Source: Chaenocephalus aceratus
Taxonomy: Eukaryota > Chordata > Actinopteri > Perciformes > Channichthyidae
DNA length: 64,000 nucleotides
NCBI GenBank assembly: GCA_023974075.1
Contig: CM043798.1
Coordinates: forward strand, 4,535,397-4,599,396
Direction: 5' to 3'
Below, in pieces: positions 21,379-35,200 of the stretch. The notes beneath the pieces are model-generated. The model was given only the letters and a program-made list of their open reading frames with translations. It did no database searches and was not told the DNA's origin. The translations under genes were made by a program, and so were the position numbers. Numbering within the stretch: position 1 is the stretch's first letter; every line of letters starts with the position of its first letter.

Positions 21379-22224
21379 TAGTGATGGCAGTTTGACACTG
21401 AAGCTTCGAACGGAGCTTCAACCCTGGACTTCCTATTCCATAGAAGCAGTGCTTCGAAGCTTGCTTCAAATCACGTGACATGTGACGTCCGAAGCAGCAA
21501 CTGCTTCATTTCCTGAATTAATCACTTGACTGGTTCGCGGTCCAATCACGCGATTCAATGCACTGCCTCGTCTCGATTCTGACAGGTGACAGGTTGAAAC
21601 AGTTTCGAATTTGAGCGCTTCAACACTTTATGACCGCTCTAAACAATGCGCAATGTGTGGGTTGTTGTCGTAGTTTGCGTTGTTGCTGTTGTCTGTTGAG
21701 TTGTTGTTGGTATTGCATTGAATTGTAGTATCATTATAGAGCAAGCCAGGAAGAAAGATAGGTCGTTCTGGCTCGGGAACAAAAAGACAATTATCAGTAA
21801 TATAAAAACAGTTCAATAATTCAAGGAATAGATAGCCCAGTGGGTAGAGCCGGGGCCCGAATGCGGCGATGTCCTCCCGCGCAGCTGGTTCAAAGCCCGG
21901 AATGGATGTATTTTAAATCATTGCTTTTCAACTTTAATAACTGATAAAAGGCCCTCTCCTCCCAATAAAATGTCCAGCACTCTCTAGTCTCTCAATAACC
22001 CATACACACAATTATCAATCTTTAATTGCAAATAGAACATGATATTCAGTCTTAGTGTGAGTGCATCGAATATTTTTCAAGGCAAAGATACGTTAAACCC
22101 ACTGCAGCCTTGCACTTCGCCAGGAGAGGTCGCTGTAACTGAAGCTTCGAGAAATGAACCTATTTCCGACACAATTGTCCAAGTGGTTCGACGCTTCATT
22201 GAAAGCTTCATTTTGCCATCACTA
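21379..22224. mobile_element. hAT element copy B (TAGTGATG ends), dgat2-mogat2 intergenic
   Basis: Perfect 8-bp duplication CAGGTAAG at 21371-21378 and 22225-22232. Ends TAGTGATGGCA and TGCCATCACTA are inverted, with subterminal GAAGCTTCGA motifs. A tRNA-like segment carries an A-box TAGCCCAGTGGG (21833-21844) and a B-box GGTTCAAAGCC (21887-21897), at about the same relative position as in copy A. No transposase. Confidence 0.85.
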
Positions 22225-22344
22225 CAGGTAAGTCTTCTGACAGGCTGCCAGCTGGCATGGCACAGAAACTCACCACAACCAGGACCTGCTGAAGGTGGAC
22301 AGAACAAGTATGTACAGCTGCTGGCAAACAGCTAAAGAGTAGGT

Positions 22345-22490
22345 CAAGAGTTCTATAGTGGTGCGGGAATGAGTCCTAAAAAACACAACTGAGTTAGCAT
22401 TTCAGCACTTCTGGTTAACTCAAAATGTTCCGCGACATAAAATATGTCAGTAAATACCCAACCAGTATTTAGCTAACTTTTCCTGCACAG
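22345..22490 (+). repeat. Dispersed repeat fragment (GGAATGAGTCCTAAA family)
   Basis: GGGAATGAGTCCTAAA...GTTAGCATTTCAGCACTTCTGG...GTCAGTAAATACCC is related to 42632-42840 in this window. Confidence 0.6.
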
Positions 22491-23781
22491 TGAGAAAGAA
22501 AATAGTTCCTTCATGAAACTGCTCATGACAATTGTCATTGATTTAATGAATCAGTGTGTATTGGCTGGATCAACTCATACTGAAATTCGACAGTTTCTGA
22601 CTCAAACTGGCGTATCAATTTAACACCATAATACATTCCCAGGTCGCTGACCTTGCCCTCTACAACCTTATCAAATTCAATATTAAACCCAGTGTTTACT
22701 GAGGAAATATTTGCACTTTATATCAAATAAAGTTCATCCCAACAAGTTGAACTGATAGCACATGTCCAGTGGATCAGGCCCAAGAATCAGAACTGATTTT
22801 GGCTGAAATGATTCATCCAGTCCTTGACATGAGATAAAAGTTGAGAAATGAACCATCCATTTAAACTTCAGTTACATAATCATGCATTTACAGTCCTCTA
22901 ATATCCCTTATGCTTTATTTTCAGTTCGGTCTGGTTCTAATTGCTATATTGACATTGATTGTTCTTATAAAGTCCATTATGGTCCAGATGTCATGAATCA
23001 AAGTGTTCCATTCAAGTCTATTTTAGTTTAGTCTAGGCACAAACATTATTTTTGTATTATGCAATACCTCAATCATTTCACCTGTTTACCATGTTTTTCA
23101 ATGTTCCATGTTGTTATATAATTCCTGCTGTGTATTGTATTCTGTGTCTGAAGAAAAGATACCAAATTATCTATACGACTTTATTACCATGCAGGATTCC
23201 TTCCTCATATCACGCCACAGGTTGTAAATATAGTACATATGGATATTCTCAGGCAGGCAGTATTTTTGTTTTCCTTGAAGAAAAAGCCAAGATAAGATGT
23301 GACCCACAGGAACCTATATTGTTTTGTACCTTGAACACTGTCTTCAAAGAAGGTCGATAATGTTGTGAATGTAACCTGCAGTAAACACACTCCACTCCTC
23401 GAGGAATCTGAGACCAAACGATGTTCAACTGTGAAGCCGTTTTGTCTGAGAAGACCCCAATGTGACACATGAATACTTTAGTGGCATTACTATTACACAG
23501 AGCATGCAGCGTTAATCATTGTGTTGTATTTGATTGACCATGTCTAGTAGGAACTGATGGGTTTTATGTTTTAACCAGGTCATGGATGTAGGGAGGGCCT
23601 GATCCAATCACAAGCACTTCAGGCCGACCCTGTCTTGAATCAGAAAGTGTGTTTACTCCATTAAATGTTTTTTTTGTTCCTTTACAGGTTGGCCAGTCTT
23701 GTCCTAACACACCACCACATACTTACTCTATGCATCATCCTGGTGTTTTCCCTTCCTAAAAAATGTCCCAAAGTTTCCAAT
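22491..23781. other. Intergenic, nothing recognised
   Basis: AT-rich DNA between dgat2 and mogat2 with no gene, RNA or repeat I can name. Confidence 0.5.
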
Positions 23782-23944
23782 TAATAATAATAATAATTCC
23801 TTGCATTTATTATAGCACTTTTCCAGTGCTCAAAGCGCTTTACCAGATACACACATTACACATTTGTTTATACATGGCAATGGGTCACTGTGGACAATAC
23901 CCACAGGAGCAAGTTCAGGTGGAAGTGTCTTGCCCAAGGACACC
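23782..23944 (-). mobile_element. SINE 3' region, minus strand
   Basis: Reading minus: GTGTCCTTGGGCAAGACACTT, GCTCCTGTGGGTATTGTCCA, then AAAGCGCTTTGAG...TAATAAATGCAAGGAATTATT. It is a mirror copy of the 25819-25992 SINE. Confidence 0.65.
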
Positions 23945-25818
23945 ATTATTCATCTCTCTTGCATCACAGTAAGTACTTTTCTTTTAGTCAGCATTTTAAT
24001 CAGCTCAACACACACCCACACACACTAACCTTGTCCAGACTGAGTTGAAAGCATCAGGGCAATTGTCCAATATGTCCTTTCATTTGGAAATATCAGAACC
24101 CTGCCATCTGAGATAAAAAGTGTCGACCAAATGTCACAGACAGTCTTATCATTTGGGAACGTGATCCAAAGCTGGGGCACTCAACTTTTAAATGTGGAAT
24201 TTAGAACTAATAAAACAATAAATGAGGCACGTATTCATGATCTTTGAGCATGTTGGATAACATCAGTCTACAGTCGTTTGTGCACAGCTCGATTTGCATC
24301 AGTGTTTGATAGGAATGCACATCTTAAGCCGGTCATAACCATATTCTAATTTAAAAACAGGAAATAAATTAGGTACTAAAATAGGAAAAGGAATGGCTCA
24401 ACATTTTGGAAAATATGCATGCAGAAGATGGGTAGCCTAGCTTACCTTTACCTTTTTTTACCAGCTACTCTGAAGCTCTAAAATAAAATCCTATTTTGAT
24501 CTATACAAACCGCAAAATATAAAACAACAAATGGTGCTTCTACGATGGCTTATTTTGAGTTTTTCTTGCCTTTTCCTAACTTTTCCCCAGAATCCCTGTC
24601 AGGCTAGTTCTGCTCCACACATTTCTGTTTATCTTTCAATTGTCTCTAACCTTGTGTTTTTTCTATCCAAACTAATGCAGTCCAGTAGTTCATGCTGTTG
24701 TGTTGTTATTGCTTCTTGTTTAGTAAGACAAGTAAGACAATGTACGCATCTACAGTAGCAATGGTACAGGCTATGCAAAAGATACCAAGAACATTTGATG
24801 GCCTTATGAAAGCCAAACTCCCATTTCATATATGTCCACGGTGTGATGAAGGCTTTGGAATAGAGTTCAGACACACACTGAGCTTGAGGCGCAGCTCCCT
24901 CGCATCTTCAGAAACACACACGGCAAGCGTGAAGTCCAAGGTTTGAAGAGATTATTGAAATGTATACTCACACATAAAAACGCACACACACAGAGACGTC
25001 TGTCATTAAAGGCATGATGATAGGTTTAATTTGTATTTGGCCACAAACGGTTATTGAATAAAACAATCGTTGTCTCTTGATGGAACTGCTTACAAGCCAA
25101 AGACATGTTTCATGTTCCAAAGGACCACAGCTGTTTTCGGTCCAAAGATATTGGAATCTCAGGTTTATTTTCAAAAACCTTTCTAATTTTAATCAAAATC
25201 ATCTGAAACGTAACTTTAGCACAAACATAAATGCAGTGCATTAGAAAGTACAATATTTGGCCAAACATAAGGACACAGAAATAAAAATGCTCAAGTACAA
25301 AAATTGGTCTTGTGTAAATGCACTAAATTACTTTACAACACTCTAATGTTAAATTATTTCTTAAATGTTTCAAGGGCATAATATGTAAAACAAAAATATA
25401 TAACGAAATTCAGTTTAGTGGTGTTTCCCTGTTTATAGCACTTGGATAGATACAAAATCCCCAAATGATTAATGACTGTTTCTTTAAAAAAATGTTGCAA
25501 CCCAAATTCACATTATGACCCTGTATTAGAAAGTCTTCCACACAATCCAGAACCCAGACAGAAGCCCCCACTGGGAGGTGGTGAGGAAGACTTGTGTCAC
25601 CCAACCCTTTCCCACACTGCCCTGAAATCATCTGAATGAACAGCCAGGTCTCAGTTATGAAGACACAAGCATTTCTATTTCACTTTTCCATTTGTATAGG
25701 GTTGGTGAGGGTATATATGAGGGTCCCTCATATTAACGAAAACAGCAGTATGTCTTCTTGTAGAACCAACAAAAGCTGATTTATCTTTAATTTACAGGCC
25801 AATTGAGAGTAAAGCCGG
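23945..25818. other. Intergenic, nothing recognised
   Basis: No gene or repeat identified. Open frames at 24531-24946 lack known motifs. Confidence 0.5.
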
Positions 25819-25992
25819 TGTGTCCTTGGGCAAGACACTTCACCTGAACTTGCTCCTGTGGGTATTGTCCACAGTTTCTGACCTATTGCATGTATGATAT
25901 ATGTGTAATATGTGTAATGTGTGTATATGTAAAGCGCTTTGAGTCATTGTAAAAGCGCTATAATAAATGTAAGGAATTATTATTATTATTAT
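25819..25992 (+). mobile_element. SINE 3' region, plus strand
   Basis: GTGTCCTTGGGCAAGACACT, then GTAAAGCGCTTTGAGTCATTG and an (ATT)n tail. Same family as 23782-23944 in the opposite orientation, 70 bases below the mogat2 stop, so it probably lies in or near the mogat2 3' UTR. Confidence 0.7.
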
Positions 25993-26062
25993 TAAAGTCA
26001 TGTCTACCTTAACTTTACAAATAAAATATACATTTAAATTCCACTCCAATATCAGTCCAGTT

Positions 26063-26217
26063 TTAGACAAAATTCAGTTGTGTGTCCTTGTCCACGCCGT
26101 ACTTTTCTTTGTGCTCCTCAAACAGCTTGCTGAGTTCGTCCATGTAGAGCTGGTGGAGGGCATCCAGTTCCTCGGCAGCTGGCTTCTCGTTCCTTTGGAC
26201 CTGAATGGGCCTTCCAA
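26063..26217 (-). CDS. mogat2: mogat2 terminal coding exon 6
   Basis: Encodes [40 protein letters not shown] and the C-terminus DTQLNFV, then TAA. Acceptor CTGCAG. 155 bases, as in dgat2. ATTAAA at 25786-25791 (minus) is a possible poly(A) signal. Confidence 0.95.
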
Positions 26218-29200
26218 CTGCAGGAAGGAGACGAAACAGAGTCAGTGTACTTTACAAAAAAGCAGTCTGGTCAGTTTGGTGCTACTGGAGGACGGTCTAA
26301 ATGTATTAATGCTGGCAGGTGAACCAGTTTGATTTCTTCGATTATACTTTGTTGACTTAGTATTAACCACGTTCGCTCCAAATGTATTTCCCAACCCAGC
26401 AACATGATGATTCTGCCAAATCAATTAGTGCTTTGATTTGTTCCTGCCAGGTAAAGCCAAATGCAATACATGCTTAATTACAGGGTTCATCTTGACCCCT
26501 CTTTTGCAATGGTTTTGTTGAAGTGACTTATTGGGACCATGTTTTGTAACAGATTTGTAAGTATTGAGGCAATTTTTGCATTGTCAACGTACGTCCACTA
26601 AAAATTGTTTAATTTTTGTTATTTTTGATTTGTGACAAATGTGACCTTATCAAGAGAAAGTGGCAAAGTCTGTCAGTGGGAAAAGAAAGTGGGTTGGAGA
26701 TTGACAGCGTGCTATTGCCTGTTTTGGGTCTCTCACCTTCAGCATTTATACTCAAAATGTGGCAAAACAAAGTCGATGTTGGAAAAAACACATGACACAG
26801 ACTCCATAGACTACTGTAGTGCAAAGGGAAGCTAACTGGGTCCTTGATCCTGCTGTGTGTACTGCACTCATCTGCAAAGTATACTCACCCACTGTATGGA
26901 TGGGTCTCCTGTAGGGCATGAGACCAAAGGAGTACTGGAATATGGCCACGTGCATGGAAGAGAGGCAGGGAGATACCCATGATTCTTTGCAGCCGCTCCT
27001 GTGCCCATCGAAGCCAGGTTCCTCTTTTGTTTTCCACTTGATCAAACAGTTCATTTTTCCTTCCAAAAGAGAAGACTGGCACCAGATGAGCACTGAAAAA
27101 AAAGAATGATATACTGGTAAAATAATTCACTAATTGTATTACTTTTTACTTCTGTTTATCGTTCATAACTGAATTGATTTATAACAGTCCTATGTGCTTT
27201 CCCATGTGAGGAGCTTGAATAAGCTCTGTTTCAAGAGGCCACGCCCGTTATGCAACAAACCTCAAAGGAGGAGATGGACAAATCCTCTCACAGGCCATAA
27301 CACCTTTGGGAGAATCAGCTCTATTAACAGAACACTTCCTCTTGGCCCAGGGCTCTCTGCTCTTACCCGTGTGCCATCGCCATTTTGATGAAGCCTTTCT
27401 TTTGAGCCAAGAGTACATTGTAGGTCCCAGGGTGGGCATTGAGGGCCTCTGGGGCCCCACCCACTGCTATCACCACAGCATTGCCTCCTCCTGGTTTGCG
27501 GAGCGGATAGCTGGCACTCTCTTTGTCAGAAGGAATCAGACCTGCAGTGAAGTAAGAGACAACGAGAAGTGATCAAAATAAATCAGATCAAACCAAGAAT
27601 GTCATAAAAAAAACTGTTAGTATGTCAAGTACTAACATTGTTTGAATACAGTAATCAATGACATAGTATGCTCATTTTAATATAAAGTCAGATACACATG
27701 TATGCAGTGTCTCTACTGTGACATGACTCCATGTTTTAATGTACAAAAAGCTCTTTCTTGTTCTCTTACTGCCTGTGCTGCAGCACCTCTTTTCACCCCC
27801 TGTCTGAAACCAGAGCCCCGTTTGCTCTGATTGGTTAGCTGGCTGGCTTTGTTGTGATTGGTCAACCGCTTAGAGATGTCCCGCCCCTTAGCCTATCACG
27901 ATGATGTGTCGGAACACTAGCCATAGAAGTGCAAGTGTTACATAGTGATGTCATTATGTTACAGAAGTAAACAAAGGAGTCCAATGGAGGTGCTTCAGGC
28001 AGACAGGGGGGGGGCAGAGGGATTAATAGACTTTGCAGACCGTTTACATGCACTGAAACCTCTAGAACACTACAGGGAAGGGACACCCCTTCGGTTGATT
28101 GAGTACAAACGTCTCTGGCCCTCACCCTGCACACATGATGTAGTTCCTGAAGAACGGGGACCTGAACCAAAGGGGCAACATGAGCAGGTAGCTGGTGAGG
28201 CCTGGAAACAGCTCTCTGAAAGCCCGTGGCGTAGTGCAGAAGTTGGTGAAGGCCCCCGCCACCAGCACGCCGTGGGGGTGGAAGCCCAGGACGTAGTTGT
28301 GCCTCGGATCCAGATCAGCTGTCCTTCACCAACTTGGCGAGGAACAGAGAAAAAATGTTGCAGGTTAGCCATGTAGAATATGTTTATTAGGGCCTGAGCA
28401 GTAGTGCAAAGACCTATTGAAAATCGTCAGTATTATTATTCTTCTGTTACCGGTTTCTGCACTTTCGACCTGTTTTTGAGGGGGTTACGACACTATTCAT
28501 GTAGCGACATTTGGGCAACGCCGCCAGGACCGGTGAAAATGTTAACATTCTGGATTCGATGGGAGAAAAATTTTCAACTTGCTCTCTAGCGCCACCTGTA
28601 TAAATTCAGTGTTTCGAAAAATTTACAAAGTCGCAGCGTAAGTCTGACGGACCTGAGACATTTTGCACACTTATCCGGGTGGAGCAGCTCTACATATTAT
28701 CCTCTCATATCCCGAAGCCTCGCCTACTTTGATTTTTTTTATTAGCATAATGTGAAAAACATTGAAATATTAACTTAAATTCCAATTTTCTTGATTTTCC
28801 AAACCAAACTTAGTGCACAGCAATCAATGGAGGGGCAGAACACATTACCGTACAAAATGAGCACGAGGTGTGGAAAAATGTGGCCGACATCAATCAAAAA
28901 CCGTATTAGCAAAAGGGTGTGGCCTACACATAAATGCTCACAATTCATCCAAAATGTATCCAAATATCACGATTTCGGTGGATAGGTTCAGTGTGTCCTT
29001 GGGGAATAGGCACAACAAACAATGTTCATTTCGAACAATAGGGGGCGCCAAAAACACAACTAATTTATATATCTCAAGAACCGATGGACTAAAAAATATA
29101 TATTGTCATAGACATACTGGCAGGGTGAGTATAAACTGAGATTTAAAGGGTCGCAACCAATGAAAAATGTGGGCGTGTCCTATTGAGTTTTTTCTCGAAT

Positions 29201-32200
29201 CGAAGGGTTAAAAAATGTACCGAGCCATAAGTAGGGGAGAAAATGAGTTACGACGGCCTTTAATTTCGGAACGCATGTCACAAGCCCACAACCTTTTCCA
29301 GACTGTAGCAAAAAAATCGGACGTTTTAGCAAATATGTCTCAGTAGCGCCCCCTATTGTGCGGTAGTCAAATATAGTTTCTTCTTCGAACTACCCGAAAC
29401 TTGGCACAGAGAATTCCTCATGGAAATGCGGACATATTTCAAAATGGCTTCCATTATCTCCGCCCCCCATGAAGTCGGCCATTTTGAAATATGTCCATTT
29501 TAAGAGCGCATTTTCGCATACTTGTCCTAGGAAAATGATCGGAAAAATTTCAAACCAGGACAAGATCAGCCATATCCAATGTGATGCTAAATTGCGAATG
29601 AATAGTTTGACTGCTCAAACGGGGAGCTCGTAAGCTAACATGTACCAATTTTTGACGATTTAAATGCCACAAAAATCGCTAAAATGACTTTCGGACGCAA
29701 AACTTGGAACACACGTCACAAACCCACATCTTTTCCAGACTGTACAAAAAAATGTACATTTTTGTACACCAGCTCAGTAGCGCCCCCTATTGTGCGATAG
29801 TCCACATATAGTTTTCTCCAAACTACCCCAATCTTGCCACAGACATTACTGATGGAATTGCGGACATATTTCAAAATAGCTTCCATTAGCCCCGCCCCCC
29901 AGAAAGTCGGCCATTTTGAAAAATCTGTGTTATTCATGCATTTTAAGCGCTTTTTTCGCAAACAACCTCCTCGGGAAAAGATCGGGAAAATTCCATCCAG
30001 GACAAGTTAAGCCCATATCCAATATCATGTTAAATTGCGAATAAAATAGTTGCTAGCTCAATCGGGGCGAACGTAAGCTAACAGAGAATTTACCATTTTT
30101 GACGATTTACAAAACAAAAGTCTCACAAGAAGCGTTAGCATTAGCGTCTCACAAGAAGCGTTAGCATTAGCCCTTAGCTAAAACGGGCAGATGCTACTTC
30201 CGGTGCTAACTAGCAAAAACGACCTTTAAAAACTTATGTTTTCTGCACAAACTACATATCATCTGAAAGCTGATACTCCACAGATTATTTTTGTTATAAG
30301 TATCATCACTGTAGGACACAAACTCACTGAGCTATCAGCCAGAACAGAGAAGAAAAAAAAACAACAGTTTTCAAAACCATAACAATAAGTATGTCTTACC
30401 GTGCTGTTTTGTGATCAAGCTCTTGTTCAAGGGAATAAAAACGCTGCTTAAGGTTAATCCAATGTCCTCTTATCACTTTAGATTGTTCTGATAATCTATC
30501 ATTACATTCATGGCAGCAGAGTAGGTATAAAGTTTTTGCAGTCCCGGGCTAATGCTGTCTCACGTGCTGTTTACGCAAACCTCTCTCTACTTGACGTAAG
30601 TGTTTAGCGGGACTTACTAACTGTCCACTCGATTCTATTGGCTCCAACGGTTCAGAAAAGGTGTCAATCACCCAAATCGACCAATGGGTTCCAAAGATAT
30701 GATCCTGCGTAGTATAAACTACGCCCGCTCCATTACGCATTACGCAGCCAGAAGGGAGAGCTTCACCACCGAGGCGAGCAGGTGCTAGAGATGCTAGCTG
30801 ACGATAGCGGGGCTTTGATCATACCAAATGATTCTTCGTCGGATGATGAAGATCTCCTCCAGCCAGACCTGGATCCGGGCAGTAGTGACTCGGATGTTGA
30901 ACTTCCACCACGGGAAAGGTATGTAATCTCTCTGTTTTTATATATTACTTATGTGTTTGGTGGAACTGCGTCACAGTGCTAGCTTAGCCAAGAAGCTACA
31001 GGAATGATTAGGCAAAATGCTAAATAGTTTTACTTGTCTTTTTTGGAGTTACATTTTCTAAATGAATGGCCAGTGAATGATATATACATGTGTTTACTTA
31101 TTTATTTGGTGTAATATTATTTATTTATAGTCCAAATATTAATCCTTTTTATATAATTAATTTTGTGTTTGGTGGAACTGCATCACAGTGTTAGCTTAGC
31201 CAACAGGAATGATTAGCCAAAATGCTAAATAGTGTTACTTGTCTTTTTGGAGTTACATTTTCTAAATGAATGGCCAGTGAATGAATATACATGTGTTTAC
31301 TTATTTATTTGGTGTAATATTTTCATTTATAGTCCAATATTATCCTATAAGTATAAGCCAGTGAATTAATCTAATCTCTTTGTTTTTTCCACATTTGTTA
31401 GATGCAGCAGGACAAGCCACACACCCAGAAGACTGTCAGGGAGCAGCTTGCTGCAGAATTGTTGGAGTTTGCTGAAGGCCCTGCCGAAGGCCCTGCATCT
31501 CCACACCCCCTCCTCCACCACTCACATGCATGCCCGAGTATTATGGGGAAGATGCAGTCCGGGACACGAACGTTTGAGAAATTACGAACGGCTCATTTCG
31601 GAGGACACGCGCACATCTGCTTGACGCCGGGACGACCAGCGACCCTCCCCTACAGGCGCTCGGACGCGAAGGCCCGCCCACAACTGCGTGCACGTCTGTG
31701 ACCGCAGTTTTAATTTATTTATATCCTTAAAGAGTTGACTACACTGTCAGGAAACGGTGGAAATCCAAACACCGCAACGACCTCCTAGCCTATCAGGCTC
31801 TCCTCTCCTCTTTCTCTGCTTCCATCTCTCAGGCAAAAAGCACTTTCTTTCAAGACAAGATCCATCTTCTTCCTATTCCAATCCTAAAAACTATTTTCCA
31901 TCTTCTCCACCCTCTTGGATCCTCCCAAAGCCCCTCCCCCCTCCTCACTTCTGTCAAGCGACTTTGTTAACCACTTTGAAAAAAAGGTTGATGATATTCG
32001 CTCTTCTTTTTCTGACACACCTTTACTCACCGCTGGGTCACCAGACCCACTTTTCACCCACACACCTTCTTTTCCCCCTCTCTCCAAGTGAGGTTCTTAC
32101 CCTCATTACCTCTGCCCGCCCTACCACCTGTCCTCTGGACCCTATCCCTTCAAACCTCCTTCAGACTATCGCTCCTGATATTCTACTACCGTTTCTCACC

Positions 32201-35200
32201 CATTTCATCAACACTTCTCTAACTTCTGGTCACTTTCCAAACAGTCTCAAGGAGGCAAGAGTAAACCCTCCTAAAGAAACCCACTCTCAACCCGTCTGAT
32301 TATAAACTACAGGCCTGTCTCTCTCCTCCCGTTCCTGTCTAAAACACTTGAACGCGCTGTCTTTAAACAACTCTCCTGTTATCTCCATCAGAACAACCTT
32401 CTGGATCCGCACCAATCTGGCAGGCTGGTCACTAACAGAAACTGCCCTCCTTGCTGTCACTGAGGAACTGCACACTGCTAAAGCAGCCTCCCTCTCCTCT
32501 GTCATCATCCTTCTGGACCTGTCTGCTGCATTCGACACGGTGAACCATCAGCTCCTCCTTCGCACTCTCCAAGAACTTGGAGTTTCAGGCTCTGCACTTT
32601 CCCTCCTCACCTCATACCTCAAAGACCGCACCTACAGGGTTACTTGGAGAGGGTCTGAGTCCGACCCTTGTCAATTAACTACAGGGGTCCCTCAGGGCTC
32701 TGTTCTTGGTTCCCTCCTCTTCTCCATGTACACAAACTCGCTCAGATCTGTCATTAGCCCGCATGGTTTTTCATACCACTGCTACGCTGACGACACCCAA
32801 TTAATTCTGTCCTTTCCCCGCTCAGAGACCCAGGTCGTCGCACGCATCTCTGCTTGTCTAGCTGACATCTCTCAGTGGATGTCTGATCATCACCAAGCTC
32901 AACCTTGACAAGACTGAACTGCTTTTCCTTCCGGGAAAAGATTGTCCCACTCTTGACCTGACTATCAACATCGGCACCTCTGTTGTTTCCCCGACCCAGA
33001 CGGCAAGGAATCTGGGTGTGACCCTAGATAACAACCTGTCCTTCACTGCAAACATCGCTGCTACAACCCGTTGCTGCAGATACACGCTTTACAACATCAG
33101 GAAGATACGTCCCCAGCTGACCCAGAAAGCGACCCAGCTTCTGGTCCAGGCTCTCGTCATCTCACGCCTAGACTACTGCAACTTCCTCCTGGCTGGTCTA
33201 CCTGCATGTGCCATCCGACCTCTGCAGCTCATCCAGAAGACCGTCTGGTCTTCAACCTTCCTAAATCTTCCCACACCACTCCGCTCCTCCGCTCCCTCCA
33301 CTGGCTTCCGGTAACTGCTAGAATTCACTTCAAGACACTGGTACTTGCGTACCATGCTGCGAATGGATCTGGCCCCTCCTACATCCAGGACATGGTTAAA
33401 CCGTACACCCCAGCACGTGCACTACGCTCTGCATCAGCCAAACGACTCGCTGCACCCTCGCTGCGAGGGGGACCCAAGTTCCCATCAGCAAAAACACGTG
33501 GGTTTGCTATCCTGGCTCCAAAATGGTGGAATGAGCTCCCCATTGAAATCAGGACCGCAGAAAGCTTACACACTTCCGGCGCAGACTGAAAACTCATCTC
33601 TTTCGACTCCACCTCGAGCGATAGAATTACTAACAAAGAACTGCTAACAGAGCACTTATATACTAATAAAGGACTGGCTTCTAAGCCAGTTGAGTAGCAC
33701 TTAAAATACTTGGCTCTATGAAACCTGATGTTCTTTATGATTCTGTTTTCTTCAAGGTTGTGTCTTCCTGGTCGAATGTACTTATTGTAAGTCGCTTTGG
33801 ATAAAAGCGTCAGCTAAATGCAATGTAATGTAATGTAATGTAATCAATGTTTGCACTCAACACAGAAGATGTTTTGAATGCTTTACTGACGTTATCAGTC
33901 CTTGAAATTAGGTCATATTTCCATGATTTGTCATAAATATTGTTCTATATCTTCAACTGTAAAAGATAAGATATCTATGTGTAAGATATATCTGTAGAGG
34001 GTGTGTGAGCCTACAGGTCCAGAGAGCGGATCAGGGGGATAGTGGGGGTCACTGTCAGAGTCAAGAGGCGTGTGCTGTCCTTTGTTTTGAAGCAAGTATT
34101 ATGCACACACAAAAAAAACCCAATGTGCTGTCTCCACTGTTTGTATCTGAATTTGACGCCTTACTGTTCTCTGAAGAAAATAAACATTGACTTTCATTAA
34201 AACAGATTTCACATAACTGTATTTGGTCAGTTGAAAGCAATAAGTTGAACCTAATATGTTTTATTTTAACTTGAAATGATTGCTTTCAACTAACCTACTA
34301 TACTTACGTGTGTAATTAGCTGACATAAACATTTACTTAAGTCAACGTTTCAAAAATGTTCAGTGTTCTCATGGCAACATTCACACACTGAAAAAACTGA
34401 AATGCTGAATTTCATTAAATGTATTATGTAAACAGATTTAACTATATTAAGTTTAAATACAAAATATTTTGTTCAATTTAATATTATTGCTTTCATCTAA
34501 ACTAATACAGTTATGTTCAATCTGTTGACGTAATACATTTCATTAATTACTTTGATTCTATTTTGTACTTTTTTTGCTTGCACTCTTTTCTTTCTTTCTT
34601 GGTCTTGTATCACTCAAACAAGTTGCTGTAGATCTGAATCAGACTGCTGTTGTTGTGGCTCTGTTTGTATTGTGGCCCCTGCTCCCGGGGGGCCCTGGAT
34701 CACAGATGAGTCACTTGTTAGCTGAGTTCCTAATGATGAGGACCCTCAGTGCTGATAAACAAAAAACTGTCCGGACCAATCAAGGAGATTTTAATACACC
34801 ACAGGATTTTAGTAATATCCATGTATGTATTGTTGTTACATATTGTACAATGTGTACATTTTAATATTGGTATTGTACATTATTTTAACTTCTTATGTCT
34901 GAATACATATTTGTATTCTATTTTATTTTTATTTAACCTTTTATCTGCACCATTTTACTTCAACTTTTTCTGTTTTTAGAAATAGTATTATTCTATTTTT
35001 ATTCTATTTCATTGCACATTTTTACTTAATGTATTAAGATATTTATATTCAATTTGATTGTATAACATTTGTGTACACATTTTGACTTTGACTTGAAACA
35101 GAAAAGCCTCATTGGCCTCTTGCAGAGCGTCAGATGTGAACTCTGATAGCTCTCCCTGCATGCAGGCATGTTTGTCCTTTAGAAGTGAGCGCACGTCAGC

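Noticed and set aside
21826..21900. tRNA gene inside the hAT copy B
   Set aside because: A and B boxes are visible but the arms do not form a clear cloverleaf and the segment lies inside a transposon.
32348..32908. Host gene encoding a reverse transcriptase
   Set aside because: The motifs belong to a frameshifted, 5'-truncated L2-like LINE, not a host gene.
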